Positions 26,476 through 33,559 of a DNA stretch of 64,000 bases are shown piece after piece. The position numbers and the translations under genes are program-made. Origin of the DNA: CAVTHW01 sp963734625 (GTDB lineage: Bacteria; Acidobacteriota; Terriglobia; Bryobacterales; Bryobacteraceae); NCBI GenBank assembly GCA_963734625.1, contig CAVTHW010000004.1, forward strand, positions 67,171-131,170, read 5' to 3'. The stretch's first letter is position 1, and each line of letters opens with the position of its first letter. The notes below the pieces were generated by a model, which saw only the letters and a list, made by a program, of their open reading frames with translations, was not told the origin of the DNA and searched no databases.

Positions 26476-27150
26476 TTAGCCATCGAAACGGTATCCCATT
26501 CCGCGCACGCTCAAAACATAACGGGGTCGAGAAGGCTCAGGCTCGATCTTCTTCCGCAGCGTGACGACGTGGTTGTCCACGACGCGGTCGGTGACGAACG
26601 TGTCATGCCCCCAGACGAGATCCAGCAATTGCTCCCGGCTGAGGACCCGGCCTCGGTTGCGCACAAACGCGGCGAGCAGCTTGAATTCGAGGGCCGTGAG
26701 CTCCATCGGCTGGCCGGCGCGGCGCAGCTCACAGCGCCCGAAATCCACCTCCAGATCGCCGAACCGGTACGCCTGCGACTGGTCCTCTCCAGTGCGGCGC
26801 AGCGCAGCCTTTATGCGGGCGCGCAGCTCGCGAGGGCTGAAGGGCTTGGTCACGTAATCGTCCGCCCCGAGTTCCAATCCCATAACCTTTTCGGCTTCCT
26901 GGGCCTTGGCGGTCAGCAGGATGATGGGCGTCTTGGAGCCGCCGCGCCGCAGTTCGCGGCAGACCTCGAAACCATCCTTGCCCGGCAGCATAACGTCGAG
27001 CAGGATTAAGTCGAAGGTCTCCCTGGCTGCCCGCTGAAGCGCGCTCTCGCCGTCCGATTCCAGCTCGACGTCATAACCTTCGGTCTGCAGGTCCACGCGC
27101 AGACCAAACGCGATTCCGGGGTCGTCTTCCACCACGAGGATGCGTTTCAT
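26476..27150 (-). CDS. OmpR/PhoB-family response regulator, copy 1
   Basis: A 224-residue protein: receiver domain with the acidic pocket (VVEDD), the phospho-acceptor D52 in LLDVMLPGKDG and the K in YVTKPFSPREL. The winged-helix DNA-binding domain follows (LTALEFKLLAAFVRNRGRVLSREQLLDLVWG, then VDNHVVTLRKKIEPEPSRPRYVLSVRGMGYRFDG). It overlaps HK1 by 4 bases (ATGA), so the two proteins are almost certainly a cognate pair. It is clearly related to RR2 at 32883. Confidence 0.95.
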   Translation of the reverse strand: MKRILVVEDDPGIAFGLRVDLQTEGYDVELESDGESALQRAARETFDLILLDVMLPGKDGFEVCRELRRGGSKTPIILLTAKAQEAEKVMGLELGADDYVTKPFSPRELRARIKAALRRTGEDQSQAYRFGDLEVDFGRCELRRAGQPMELTALEFKLLAAFVRNRGRVLSREQLLDLVWGHDTFVTDRVVDNHVVTLRKKIEPEPSRPRYVLSVRGMGYRFDG

Positions 27151-29081
27151 GCCACCTTCTCCAACGGCAACAGGACGGTAAACGTGCTCCCCTGGCCGGG
27201 TTCGCTCTCCACCAAGATCTCCCCATCATGCGCCTCGATGATGTGGCGCGCCATGGCGAGGCCGATGCCGGTGCCCTTGATGTTGGAGGCCCTGGAGCCG
27301 GCGCCCCGGACGAACTTCTTGAAGATCTCCTTGCGCTCCGCGGCCGGAATTCCCATGCCCCGGTCCCGGACATGGATTGCCAGCCGCCCGCCGTCGCGCG
27401 CCATCTCGACCCAGACGGTCCGGCAGTCCGGCGAGTACTTTACCGCATTATCGAGCAGGTTCCATAGCGCCAGGCCGAATGCTTCGCGGTCGGCCCGGAC
27501 GAGCGGGTATTCTCCCGCCTCCGCGAGTTCAATGCGGTAACCCTGGGCGGCGGCCTTCTCCTGGAATTCGGCTACCAGGTCGCGGACCAGCGCCGCGGGA
27601 TCGAGATCCTCGAGGCGATAACGGAAGGCGCGCGCCTCCAGACGTCCGAAGTTGAGCACCGACTCGACGAGCCTCTGAAGCCGCTCGCTCTCGCGGGACA
27701 GGATGGCGTAGGATTCCTGGCGCAATTCCTCCGTAGGGATCCTGCCTTTGGACAGCATGTCCGAAAGCTGGCGCAGCGAGGTGAGCGGAGTCCGGAATTC
27801 ATGCGACACCGCCGACACGAACTCGGATTGCAGCCTGGCCACGGCGTGCTCCCGAGTGATGGAGCGCAGGATGAAATAAGAGCCGGCCAACAGGACCAGC
27901 GCCAACACCGCGAACCCGGCCAGCAGCAAGCGGCGGCGCGCGGCCAAACCCGCCGAGTCTCCGCCGGAATCGGCGCTCGTCAGGTGCAGAGTCGCGGGCA
28001 GCCTGGTAGCAGCGGCCGTTCGTACAGCCTGCCGGGCGTTCTTCTCCACCGAGCCGAGCATCACCTGCCCATCCGCATCCACCAGGGCGCCCCGCACACG
28101 CTGGCCTTTGAGAGCGGCTTCCCAGACCGGTCCGAGGCAGCCGGGCCCAGCCAGCACCGCGGCGAGCCGTCCCGTATCCGCTGTCCAGGAGATCAGCACC
28201 GGCCTCGATTCCATCCGCAGAATCCGGCGTCCTCGCGATCCCTGCCCGGCAAGCCACTGGTCGTAGATCCACTCCACAGCGTCCGAAAGCGCCAGCGCGT
28301 CCTGCTCGCGCTCGGTCAAGGGCCCGGCGCCGGACCAGCGCCGGGCCTCTTCCACATGAAACTCCCAGACGGCACGCGGCAAGGTCCAGCGGCCCGTCGC
28401 GAGAGCCGAATACATGAGCGAGGCTTCCTGGCGGAGTGCGTCGCGCTTCCCCAGCGCCTCCAGCACGCTCGATCGCGCCTCGCGGGCCATCAGTTCCGCG
28501 GGCAGCCCCATGACGCGGACGGGGCCAAGCTGAGCCAGTTCGCCGTAAGCTTCGAGTGCTTCCTCATTGCGGCCGGCCTTGTGGAGGTTCCGCCCCAGCC
28601 GCAGCAAGGCGCCGGCGCGCACCCTTGGGTCCGGCGACCGTGCCAGCGGCCGGAAGAGCTCGGCGGCCTGGGCCGGATCGTTGCGCTGAAACTCCAGCTT
28701 TTCGCCCTCGGCGAAGGTTGCCGCGGGCGGCTCATCACTCACTGGAGCCGCCGGGTAGAAGAGCACGCGGCCGGGTGGGTAAATATTGACGGCGCGTTCC
28801 GCCGCGAGCAGGACCACCACGCCCTCCGGCGGATCCTTCGCGGCAGGGCCCGGAAGGAAGTTCAGATAGTTGTCAAGATCCGAGAAGCTCCTCTCCAGCC
28901 AGGCCACCACGTGGTCCGCCGCGAGGTCCAGGCGCTCCTGCACCCGCTGACTTTCGAGCGAGCGGTCCTGCTTCAGCACCTGCCAGCCGAGCCAACCCAA
29001 GGCGCCGCCCGAGACCAGCATGATGGCGAGGAAGATCGCCAGGACGTGGCGGGGCGGGCGAAGCCACTGTGCAAACGGCAT
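27147..29081 (-). CDS. Membrane sensor histidine kinase with TPR-like sensor region, copy 1
   Basis: A 644-residue kinase with a TM helix at ~13-33, a long extracytoplasmic region and a second TM at ~385-406. The dimerisation/phosphoacceptor helix has SHEFRTPLTSLRQL with H427. The catalytic domain shows LWNLLDNAVKYSP (N box), VRDRGMGIP (G1) and GTGIGLAMARHIIEAH (G2). The extracytoplasmic part contains FQRNDPAQAAELF and RAGALLRLGRNLHKAGRNEEALEAYGEL, which read like TPR units, echoing the PD40 protein's head. There is no HAMP domain. First gene of the HK-RR-PD40 unit. Confidence 0.93.
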   Translation of the reverse strand: MPFAQWLRPPRHVLAIFLAIMLVSGGALGWLGWQVLKQDRSLESQRVQERLDLAADHVVAWLERSFSDLDNYLNFLPGPAAKDPPEGVVVLLAAERAVNIYPPGRVLFYPAAPVSDEPPAATFAEGEKLEFQRNDPAQAAELFRPLARSPDPRVRAGALLRLGRNLHKAGRNEEALEAYGELAQLGPVRVMGLPAELMAREARSSVLEALGKRDALRQEASLMYSALATGRWTLPRAVWEFHVEEARRWSGAGPLTEREQDALALSDAVEWIYDQWLAGQGSRGRRILRMESRPVLISWTADTGRLAAVLAGPGCLGPVWEAALKGQRVRGALVDADGQVMLGSVEKNARQAVRTAAATRLPATLHLTSADSGGDSAGLAARRRLLLAGFAVLALVLLAGSYFILRSITREHAVARLQSEFVSAVSHEFRTPLTSLRQLSDMLSKGRIPTEELRQESYAILSRESERLQRLVESVLNFGRLEARAFRYRLEDLDPAALVRDLVAEFQEKAAAQGYRIELAEAGEYPLVRADREAFGLALWNLLDNAVKYSPDCRTVWVEMARDGGRLAIHVRDRGMGIPAAERKEIFKKFVRGAGSRASNIKGTGIGLAMARHIIEAHDGEILVESEPGQGSTFTVLLPLEKVA

Positions 29082-29125
29082 CGGTAGCTAGATTATAGCG
29101 GGGCGGGTCACAATTGAATGCAGCT

Positions 29126-29137
29126 ATTGTCAGGATT
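29126..29137. promoter_or_regulatory. Candidate response-regulator half-site before HK1
   Basis: ATTGTCAGGATT lies 45-56 bases upstream of the HK1 start and is an exact copy of 26455-26466 before PD40-1. This suggests that the kinase-regulator operon and the propeller gene share a regulator, probably autoregulation by RR1. Confidence 0.4.
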
Positions 29138-29162
29138 GTGTTTTGCCGTTCACAAGGCAGAC

Positions 29163-29200
29163 GCCGGTTCAGTCGAGCAGGGTCCGGACGGGGGGCCAGG
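29163..29200. repeat. Direct repeat copy A: duplicated 3' scrap of mazF
   Basis: This 38-base segment matches 30055-30091 with about two differences plus one single-base indel. The other copy is the last codons and stop region of mazF. Copy A is therefore an orphan mazF tail upstream of the acetyltransferase toxin-antitoxin pair, and the two copies flank that pair. Confidence 0.75.
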
Positions 29201-29242
29201 TAGCAGAGCGCGACACCGGTTGACCGGCTGCCATAGAAAATA

Positions 29243-29256
29243 CTAGAATTATCTAG
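29243..29256. promoter_or_regulatory. Candidate operator of the GNAT toxin-antitoxin pair
   Basis: CTAGA-ATTA-TCTAG is a perfect inverted repeat with 5-bp arms, in AT-rich sequence 13 bases before the antitoxin ATG. RHH-type antitoxins usually autoregulate by binding such palindromes at their own promoter. Confidence 0.45.
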
Positions 29257-29268
29257 GAAAGAGTATAT

Positions 29269-29544
29269 ATGCAAAGGGATGTCCAGGTCTCGACAGTGGT
29301 CTCCTCCGCAACCCGCACGTTATTGGAGAAGTATGTCCGCGCCACCGGAGTCAAGAAGGGCTATCTGATCGAGGAAGCCCTCCTCCATCACCTGAGGGCT
29401 CTCGAAGCGCTTCCGCGAGACATCATCATGCCCCCGCGGCTGGTGGTCTCACTGCGCTCTGGCGGCGAAATCGTGAAGCGCGCGACGGCTCGGGCAAGGC
29501 CCACGAAGGAGCTTCGGACACTCCTGAGGGGCGATGGAGATTAG
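29269..29544 (+). CDS. RHH-like antitoxin of a GNAT-type toxin-antitoxin pair
   Basis: The 91-residue protein (MQRDVQVSTVVSSATRTLLEKYVRATG) has an N-terminal strand followed by two helices with the pattern of ribbon-helix-helix (DUF1778/TacA-like) antitoxins. The basic C-terminal tail (KRATARARPTKELRTLLRG) would wrap the toxin. It overlaps the acetyltransferase gene by 11 bases. The RHH call is inferred from pattern and partnership rather than a diagnostic motif. Confidence 0.65.
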   Translation: MQRDVQVSTVVSSATRTLLEKYVRATGVKKGYLIEEALLHHLRALEALPRDIIMPPRLVVSLRSGGEIVKRATARARPTKELRTLLRGDGD

Positions 29545-30055
29545 GGCGCTCCGGGAATCGGACAACCGGTCGGTTTTCAACTCCGGGGACCTGGACCTGG
29601 ACCGCTTCTTCCAGAAATACGCCGGTCAAAACCAGTTTCGTCATCACATAGGAGCTACTTACGTGGCGGTCGAAGGAGACCGCACAGCCGGCTACGCGAC
29701 GGTTGCGCCCGGACACGTCGAAATCGAGAGCCTGCCTGCCGGACAGCGCAAGAAGTTGCCGCAGTACCCTCTGCCGATTCTGCGGCTGGCCCGTCTGGCG
29801 GTGGATCAGTCATTCCAGGGACAGGGCCTCGGCAAACAACTGCTTCGCTTTGTGCTGAACCTGGCGGTAGAGATGGCAGGGAATCTGGGCTGCGTTGGGG
29901 TGGTCGTGGACGCGAAGCCTGAGGCGATGCCGTTCTACCGGCAATTCGGGTTCATCGTGCTCGAAGTGGTCGAAGGTGAGTCGCCGGCGAGGCCTCTGCC
30001 CACGGCGATGTTCCTGTCTGTGCGAGATATAGCCGCAGCCTCTCAAGAGCGCTAG
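29534..30055 (+). CDS. GNAT acetyltransferase, TacT-like toxin candidate
   Basis: A 173-residue GNAT protein. The acetyl-CoA loop is LGKQLL within LARLAVDQSFQGQGLGKQLL, the form typical of TacT-family toxins that acetylate charged tRNAs and block translation. Later strands show VVVDAKPEAMPFYRQFGFIVL (the Y of YRQFGF is the usual catalytic Tyr). It overlaps the small upstream gene, which is why the pair is called a toxin-antitoxin module. It ends exactly where repeat copy B begins. Confidence 0.8.
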   Translation: MEIRALRESDNRSVFNSGDLDLDRFFQKYAGQNQFRHHIGATYVAVEGDRTAGYATVAPGHVEIESLPAGQRKKLPQYPLPILRLARLAVDQSFQGQGLGKQLLRFVLNLAVEMAGNLGCVGVVVDAKPEAMPFYRQFGFIVLEVVEGESPARPLPTAMFLSVRDIAAASQER

Positions 30056-30091
30056 CCGGTTCAGTCGAGCAAGGTCCGGACGCGGGCCAGG
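30055..30091. repeat. Direct repeat copy B: 3' end of mazF
   Basis: Matches 29163-29200 (see that entry). It includes the mazF stop codon and the last codons (VRTLLD). It starts within the toxin stop codon, so the two toxin genes run tail to tail with 5 bases between their stops. Confidence 0.75.
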
Positions 30092-30441
30092 ACTTCTCCC
30101 ACGATGTTCGCCGGCAAGGATTCCACCCAAGCGGCGTGGCGCTCTCTGTAATCCAGGGTGCGGACCTGGTGGCACAGTACTACACCCTGGGTGCGAGAGC
30201 CCGCGCCACTCAGGGCGACGGCGAAACCGTGTTCCCTGGCGAACGCGCCGCCCTGGGTTACGGGGCACACAAGCACCAATCCGAAGCGGTTGAAAGCAGC
30301 CGGCGTTAGAATCAGCACGAACCTCTTGCCTTGCTGCTCCCGACCCTTGATGGGGTCGAGATCGATGTGGAGGATGTCCCCGCGATCGGGCACGCCCCGT
30401 TTCAAATCAGCTCTCTCCCGACGGGGCCGCTCCTGAGCCAC
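30061..30441 (-). CDS. mazF: MazF/PemK-family endoribonuclease toxin
   Basis: A 126-residue protein with the PemK/MazF core: RGDILHIDLDPIKGREQQGKR (the usual RGD.....P..G.EQ.G.R segment), LVCPVTQGG and VVLCHQVRTLDYRER. These toxins cleave mRNA at short motifs and arrest growth. The start is GTG at 30441, overlapping the antitoxin gene by 40 bases; an internal start nearer RGVPDRGD is possible. The first ~18 residues are basic and extra to the family. Confidence 0.9.
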   Translation of the reverse strand: MAQERPRRERADLKRGVPDRGDILHIDLDPIKGREQQGKRFVLILTPAAFNRFGLVLVCPVTQGGAFAREHGFAVALSGAGSRTQGVVLCHQVRTLDYRERHAAWVESLPANIVGEVLARVRTLLD

Positions 30442-30662
30442 GGCTTATCTGCCCGCCTGGGGGCAAGGTCGCCCGGTTGGCAACGGGACAGCAGTTCGGC
30501 TAGCGTGTACCTCGGCTTCGAGCTGGGATCGACGAGCAACCGGCCGTTCTCCACGCTCAGTTCAACGGTGGAGCCGGCATCGAGGTGCACCAGGCTCAGG
30601 ATCTTCTTGGGAACGGCCATCACGACCGACCCGCCGAGGTTGCGCAGGGTGACGGTTGCCAT
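30402..30662 (-). CDS. mazE: MazE-like antitoxin (AbrB-type DNA-binding fold)
   Basis: The 86-residue protein (MATVTLRNLGGSVVMAVPKKIL) has the swapped-hairpin AbrB/MazE N-terminus: a strand, GGS, VP..IL, then LDAGSTVELSVENGRLLVDP. The C-terminal tail is Pro/Arg-rich and would bind MazF. It has a GAGGAGGG ribosome site. It precedes and overlaps mazF, giving the standard antitoxin-first order. Confidence 0.88.
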   Translation of the reverse strand: MATVTLRNLGGSVVMAVPKKILSLVHLDAGSTVELSVENGRLLVDPSSKPRYTLAELLSRCQPGDLAPRRADKPWLRSGPVGRELI

Positions 30663-30678
30663 GAAGACTCCCTCCTCT

Positions 30679-30697
30679 ATTATGGATAAGTATAACA
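30679..30697 (-). promoter_or_regulatory. AT-rich candidate promoter/operator of mazEF
   Basis: A 19-base AT-rich stretch in a GC-rich genome, about 17-35 bases before the mazE ATG. On the minus strand it contains TTATACTTATCC and CATAATAG, offering a -10-like TATACT. MazE-type antitoxins typically bind here. Confidence 0.35.
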
Positions 30698-30714
30698 CGG
30701 ACGAAGCGCGTGGC

Positions 30715-32805
30715 CTATTTGCCTGCCGCAGTGGCGGCGGGCAGAAAATTCTCCAGCGCCCACAGCTCGTTGCGGGTGGTCTCCAATGTGAAACCGAGCT
30801 GTTTGCCGTCGGGAGAAACGCTCAACTCGAACACGTGGCCGCGGAAGTCGCTGCCCAATTGTTTCGGAGTGCCGCCGGAGGTCGGCACAATCCAGATGCG
30901 TGCCGATTCGCCGGGCACCGAGTCAACGTAAGGGTATGTCGCGTAGATTAGACATTTCCCGTCCGGTGTCCAGGTCATCACGCGACGCCGCCAGCCCGGA
31001 CCATCCTGGACCAGTTCGCGCGTCTGGCCCGAAGCGATGTCCAGGATCTTGATGTAGTTTGGGCCCATCCAGCTGCTACCGGCCGGGGGCGGAGTTATGA
31101 TCACGTAGGCGATACTGGCCCCGTCCGGCGATGGGGTGAGTTCGCGGACGTGGGCGGCCGTAGGGTCCTTGAGCAGCAGCTTCTCTTCCCCGGTCGCAGA
31201 GTCCCACACATGGATGGATGGCTTGTCCGGGCGGTACACTTTGGAGCCGTCCGGGGACCAGGAGGGCACGTACAAGGGAAGCTTGCTCATCAGTTCTCCG
31301 CGCAGTTTGACGGCGGAGCCCGTGGCAATGTCCATCTTGTAGAGAGCGTAGCCAGACTGTTGGTCCCAGGCGCCCAACAGGAGCGAATTGCCACCGCTGA
31401 GCCAGGAGGGAGAAGGGCGCAAATGCGCTGCAACCTGCGGCGTCAGGTCCCGCTCCTGCCCGGTGGCGAGATCCCGGATGACGACGGCTTCAATCCTGGC
31501 TAACTCGAATGGATCTTTTCGTAGTTTCACCCAGGCCAACCGGTTGCCGTCCGGGGACCACATCGGAGCCGCATTGGCTCCCTCAAACCTCTGGGTCAAC
31601 TTGACTGGCTGACTTGTGAATGTCCCGCCCTCGGCGTCCAGGCCGGCGATGTAGGCATCGCGCAGAGGGGGTCGTTCAGCGTAGTACAGTGTTCCGCGCG
31701 CATCCAATCCTACGACGCGAGACAGCCCCGGCAGCAGTCGCAACAGCTCCGCGGCGCCGGACGCTTTGCCCTGCTGGACGGCGATCCGATAGACGCCCCG
31801 TTCTCCGGAGCTGTCACTGGTGAAGATGACGTGCTTTGCATCGGGGGACCACCCGGCTATGGAGTCCGCGCCGGGCCCCGTTGTGATCTCCGCATCCGTG
31901 GCGCCGTCAATCGACACCAGGTGCACTCGTCCCTTAACCGAGTACGCGATCCAGCCTCCGTCCGGAGACACCGCCGGGTTACCTGAGTCATCGACGGAAG
32001 TGCGCCTCACGGTGCGGACCTCTCCCGAGGGGACGGAAATCAGCACGAGTTCCGGTAGCGACCCGCGGGGCAGGGGCAACCTACGGCACAGAACCTGCTT
32101 GGAGTCCGGCGTCCAGCCGTACGGCGAGAGGTCGCCGGGCCAGTCTTCGCTCCGATACAACATCACCTTGCCGGTGCCGTCGGGATGCATAATTCCGAGG
32201 ACGATTTTTCCCCGGAAGGAATCGGCGGGATCCTCCGGCCCACTGAACGCCACCCAGCGTCCGTCCGGGCTCAACCGTGAGCCCACACGGTCGACCAGGT
32301 AGGCGCCGGCGCTGAAGCCGTAAGGCAGTACGCGGGTGTCGCCGGTTTCTAGGTCGCGGATGTTCGCCGTGCCGGCTCGGAAATCTTCGAAGGTCACCAG
32401 CCGGCCGTCGCGGCTGACACTGCTGACGCTGTTCCGCTCGGCATTCCACAGCAGCTTGGCCGCGAGCACGGGTTTGCCATTGCCCATCCGGGCCAGTTCG
32501 CCGCGGGCTTCGGCTACCACCTGCTGTTGGTCGCCGTAGTCCTTCACCACCTGCTCCAGCGTTTTCCGGGCCTGCGCGTCGCCTTGTTTGCGATACACCA
32601 GTGCCAATCGCAGCAGGGCCCGCGCGGCTACCTCGCGGTTCTTCGAGCTGGCCGCTTGCGAGGCGATCTTGCGGTAGGCTTCGGCGGCGCCCTTCAAGTC
32701 ACCCTGCACGGTTTCGCGGCGGATGGCGGATTCGAGATCCACCGCCAGGTCGGCGCCAGCCGCCAGCACGGCGGCGGCGATCATGATCCAGATTGTCCTT
32801 CGCAT
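30715..32805 (-). CDS. PD40 (TolB-like) beta-propeller with tetratricopeptide head, copy 2
   Basis: A 696-residue paralogue of the protein at 24351. The signal (MRRTIWIMIAAAVLAAGADL) is followed by a TPR-like section (GDLKGAAEAYRKIAS, AARALLRLALVYRKQGDAQARKTLEQV), then propeller blades with SPDGR/SPDGN motifs. The C-terminus ENFLPAATAAGK matches copy 1. The start was chosen by the GGAGG site 8 bases upstream; ATG at 32820 and a codon at 32847 are alternatives. Likely periplasmic; ligand unknown. Last gene of the second HK-RR-PD40 unit. Confidence 0.85.
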   Translation of the reverse strand: MRRTIWIMIAAAVLAAGADLAVDLESAIRRETVQGDLKGAAEAYRKIASQAASSKNREVAARALLRLALVYRKQGDAQARKTLEQVVKDYGDQQQVVAEARGELARMGNGKPVLAAKLLWNAERNSVSSVSRDGRLVTFEDFRAGTANIRDLETGDTRVLPYGFSAGAYLVDRVGSRLSPDGRWVAFSGPEDPADSFRGKIVLGIMHPDGTGKVMLYRSEDWPGDLSPYGWTPDSKQVLCRRLPLPRGSLPELVLISVPSGEVRTVRRTSVDDSGNPAVSPDGGWIAYSVKGRVHLVSIDGATDAEITTGPGADSIAGWSPDAKHVIFTSDSSGERGVYRIAVQQGKASGAAELLRLLPGLSRVVGLDARGTLYYAERPPLRDAYIAGLDAEGGTFTSQPVKLTQRFEGANAAPMWSPDGNRLAWVKLRKDPFELARIEAVVIRDLATGQERDLTPQVAAHLRPSPSWLSGGNSLLLGAWDQQSGYALYKMDIATGSAVKLRGELMSKLPLYVPSWSPDGSKVYRPDKPSIHVWDSATGEEKLLLKDPTAAHVRELTPSPDGASIAYVIITPPPAGSSWMGPNYIKILDIASGQTRELVQDGPGWRRRVMTWTPDGKCLIYATYPYVDSVPGESARIWIVPTSGGTPKQLGSDFRGHVFELSVSPDGKQLGFTLETTRNELWALENFLPAATAAGK

Positions 32806-32860
32806 CTTGGTTGCCTCCATGCCGCCATTCTGGCCTCCCACGGTCATGCCTCAGCGCGCT

Positions 32861-32881
32861 GACGGTGAAGATTCGGTGTCA
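32861..32881. promoter_or_regulatory. Candidate response-regulator site before PD40 copy 2
   Basis: The sequence GACGGTGAAGATTCGGTGTC contains GGTGAAGATT followed by CGGTG. GATTCGGTG (32870-32878) is shared with the equivalent place in unit 1 (26463-26471). In both units it sits within a few bases of the response-regulator stop and before the propeller gene. Confidence 0.45.
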
Positions 32882-32882
32882 A

Positions 32883-33557
32883 TCACGCGTCAAAACGGTA
32901 ACCTAGCCCGCGCACGCTCACGATGTGCCGCGGCTCGGCGGGATCTTCTCCGATTTTGCGCCGCAGCTTCACCACATGCGTGTCCACCACGCGGTCCGTG
33001 ACGTTCACGCCCATGCCCCAAACAGCTTCGATCACCTGCTCCCGTGACAACACCCGCCCCTCGCTAGCGAGGAACAGCCGCAGCATCTTCAACTCGATCG
33101 CCGTCAGATCCACTATCTCGCCCGCGCGCTGCAGCTCCGCGCGGTCCAGGTCCACTTCGCAGTTTCCGAAACGCTGTACCGGCGGCTCCGCCGGCAAAGC
33201 GCGGCGCAGCAGGGCTCTGATCCTGGCCCGCAGCTCTCGCGGGCTGAACGGCTTGGTCACGTAATCGTCCGCTCCGAGATCCAGCCCCAGAATCTTTTCC
33301 GCCTCCTGCACCTTGGCCGTCAGCATCAGGATCGGGGTTCGGACTTTCGCGCGGCGCAGGTCCCGGCACACGTCGAAGCCGTCCTTCCGGGGCAGCATCA
33401 CGTCCAGCAGAATCAGGTCCCAGCCGGGTTCCTTGCCGCGGCGCACCGCCTCCACGCCATCGGAAACCACCTCCGGCTGATAGCCTTCATCGCGCAGATC
33501 CAGTTCGAGGCCGAGTGCGATGTCCCGGTTGTCTTCGACAATCAGTATGCGTGCCAT
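32883..33557 (-). CDS. OmpR/PhoB-family response regulator, copy 2
   Basis: A 224-residue protein with receiver (VEDNRDIA, phospho-acceptor D52 in LLDVMLPRKDG, YVTKPFSPREL) and winged helix (LTAIELKMLRLFLASEGRVLSREQVIEAVWG, VDTHVVKLRRKIGEDP). It is very similar to RR1 throughout, including LTAK.QEAEK. The ATG lies 2 bases after the HK2 stop; a GTG overlapping the stop (33563) is an alternative. Confidence 0.95.
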   Translation of the reverse strand: MARILIVEDNRDIALGLELDLRDEGYQPEVVSDGVEAVRRGKEPGWDLILLDVMLPRKDGFDVCRDLRRAKVRTPILMLTAKVQEAEKILGLDLGADDYVTKPFSPRELRARIRALLRRALPAEPPVQRFGNCEVDLDRAELQRAGEIVDLTAIELKMLRLFLASEGRVLSREQVIEAVWGMGVNVTDRVVDTHVVKLRRKIGEDPAEPRHIVSVRGLGYRFDA

Positions 33558-33559
33558 GG

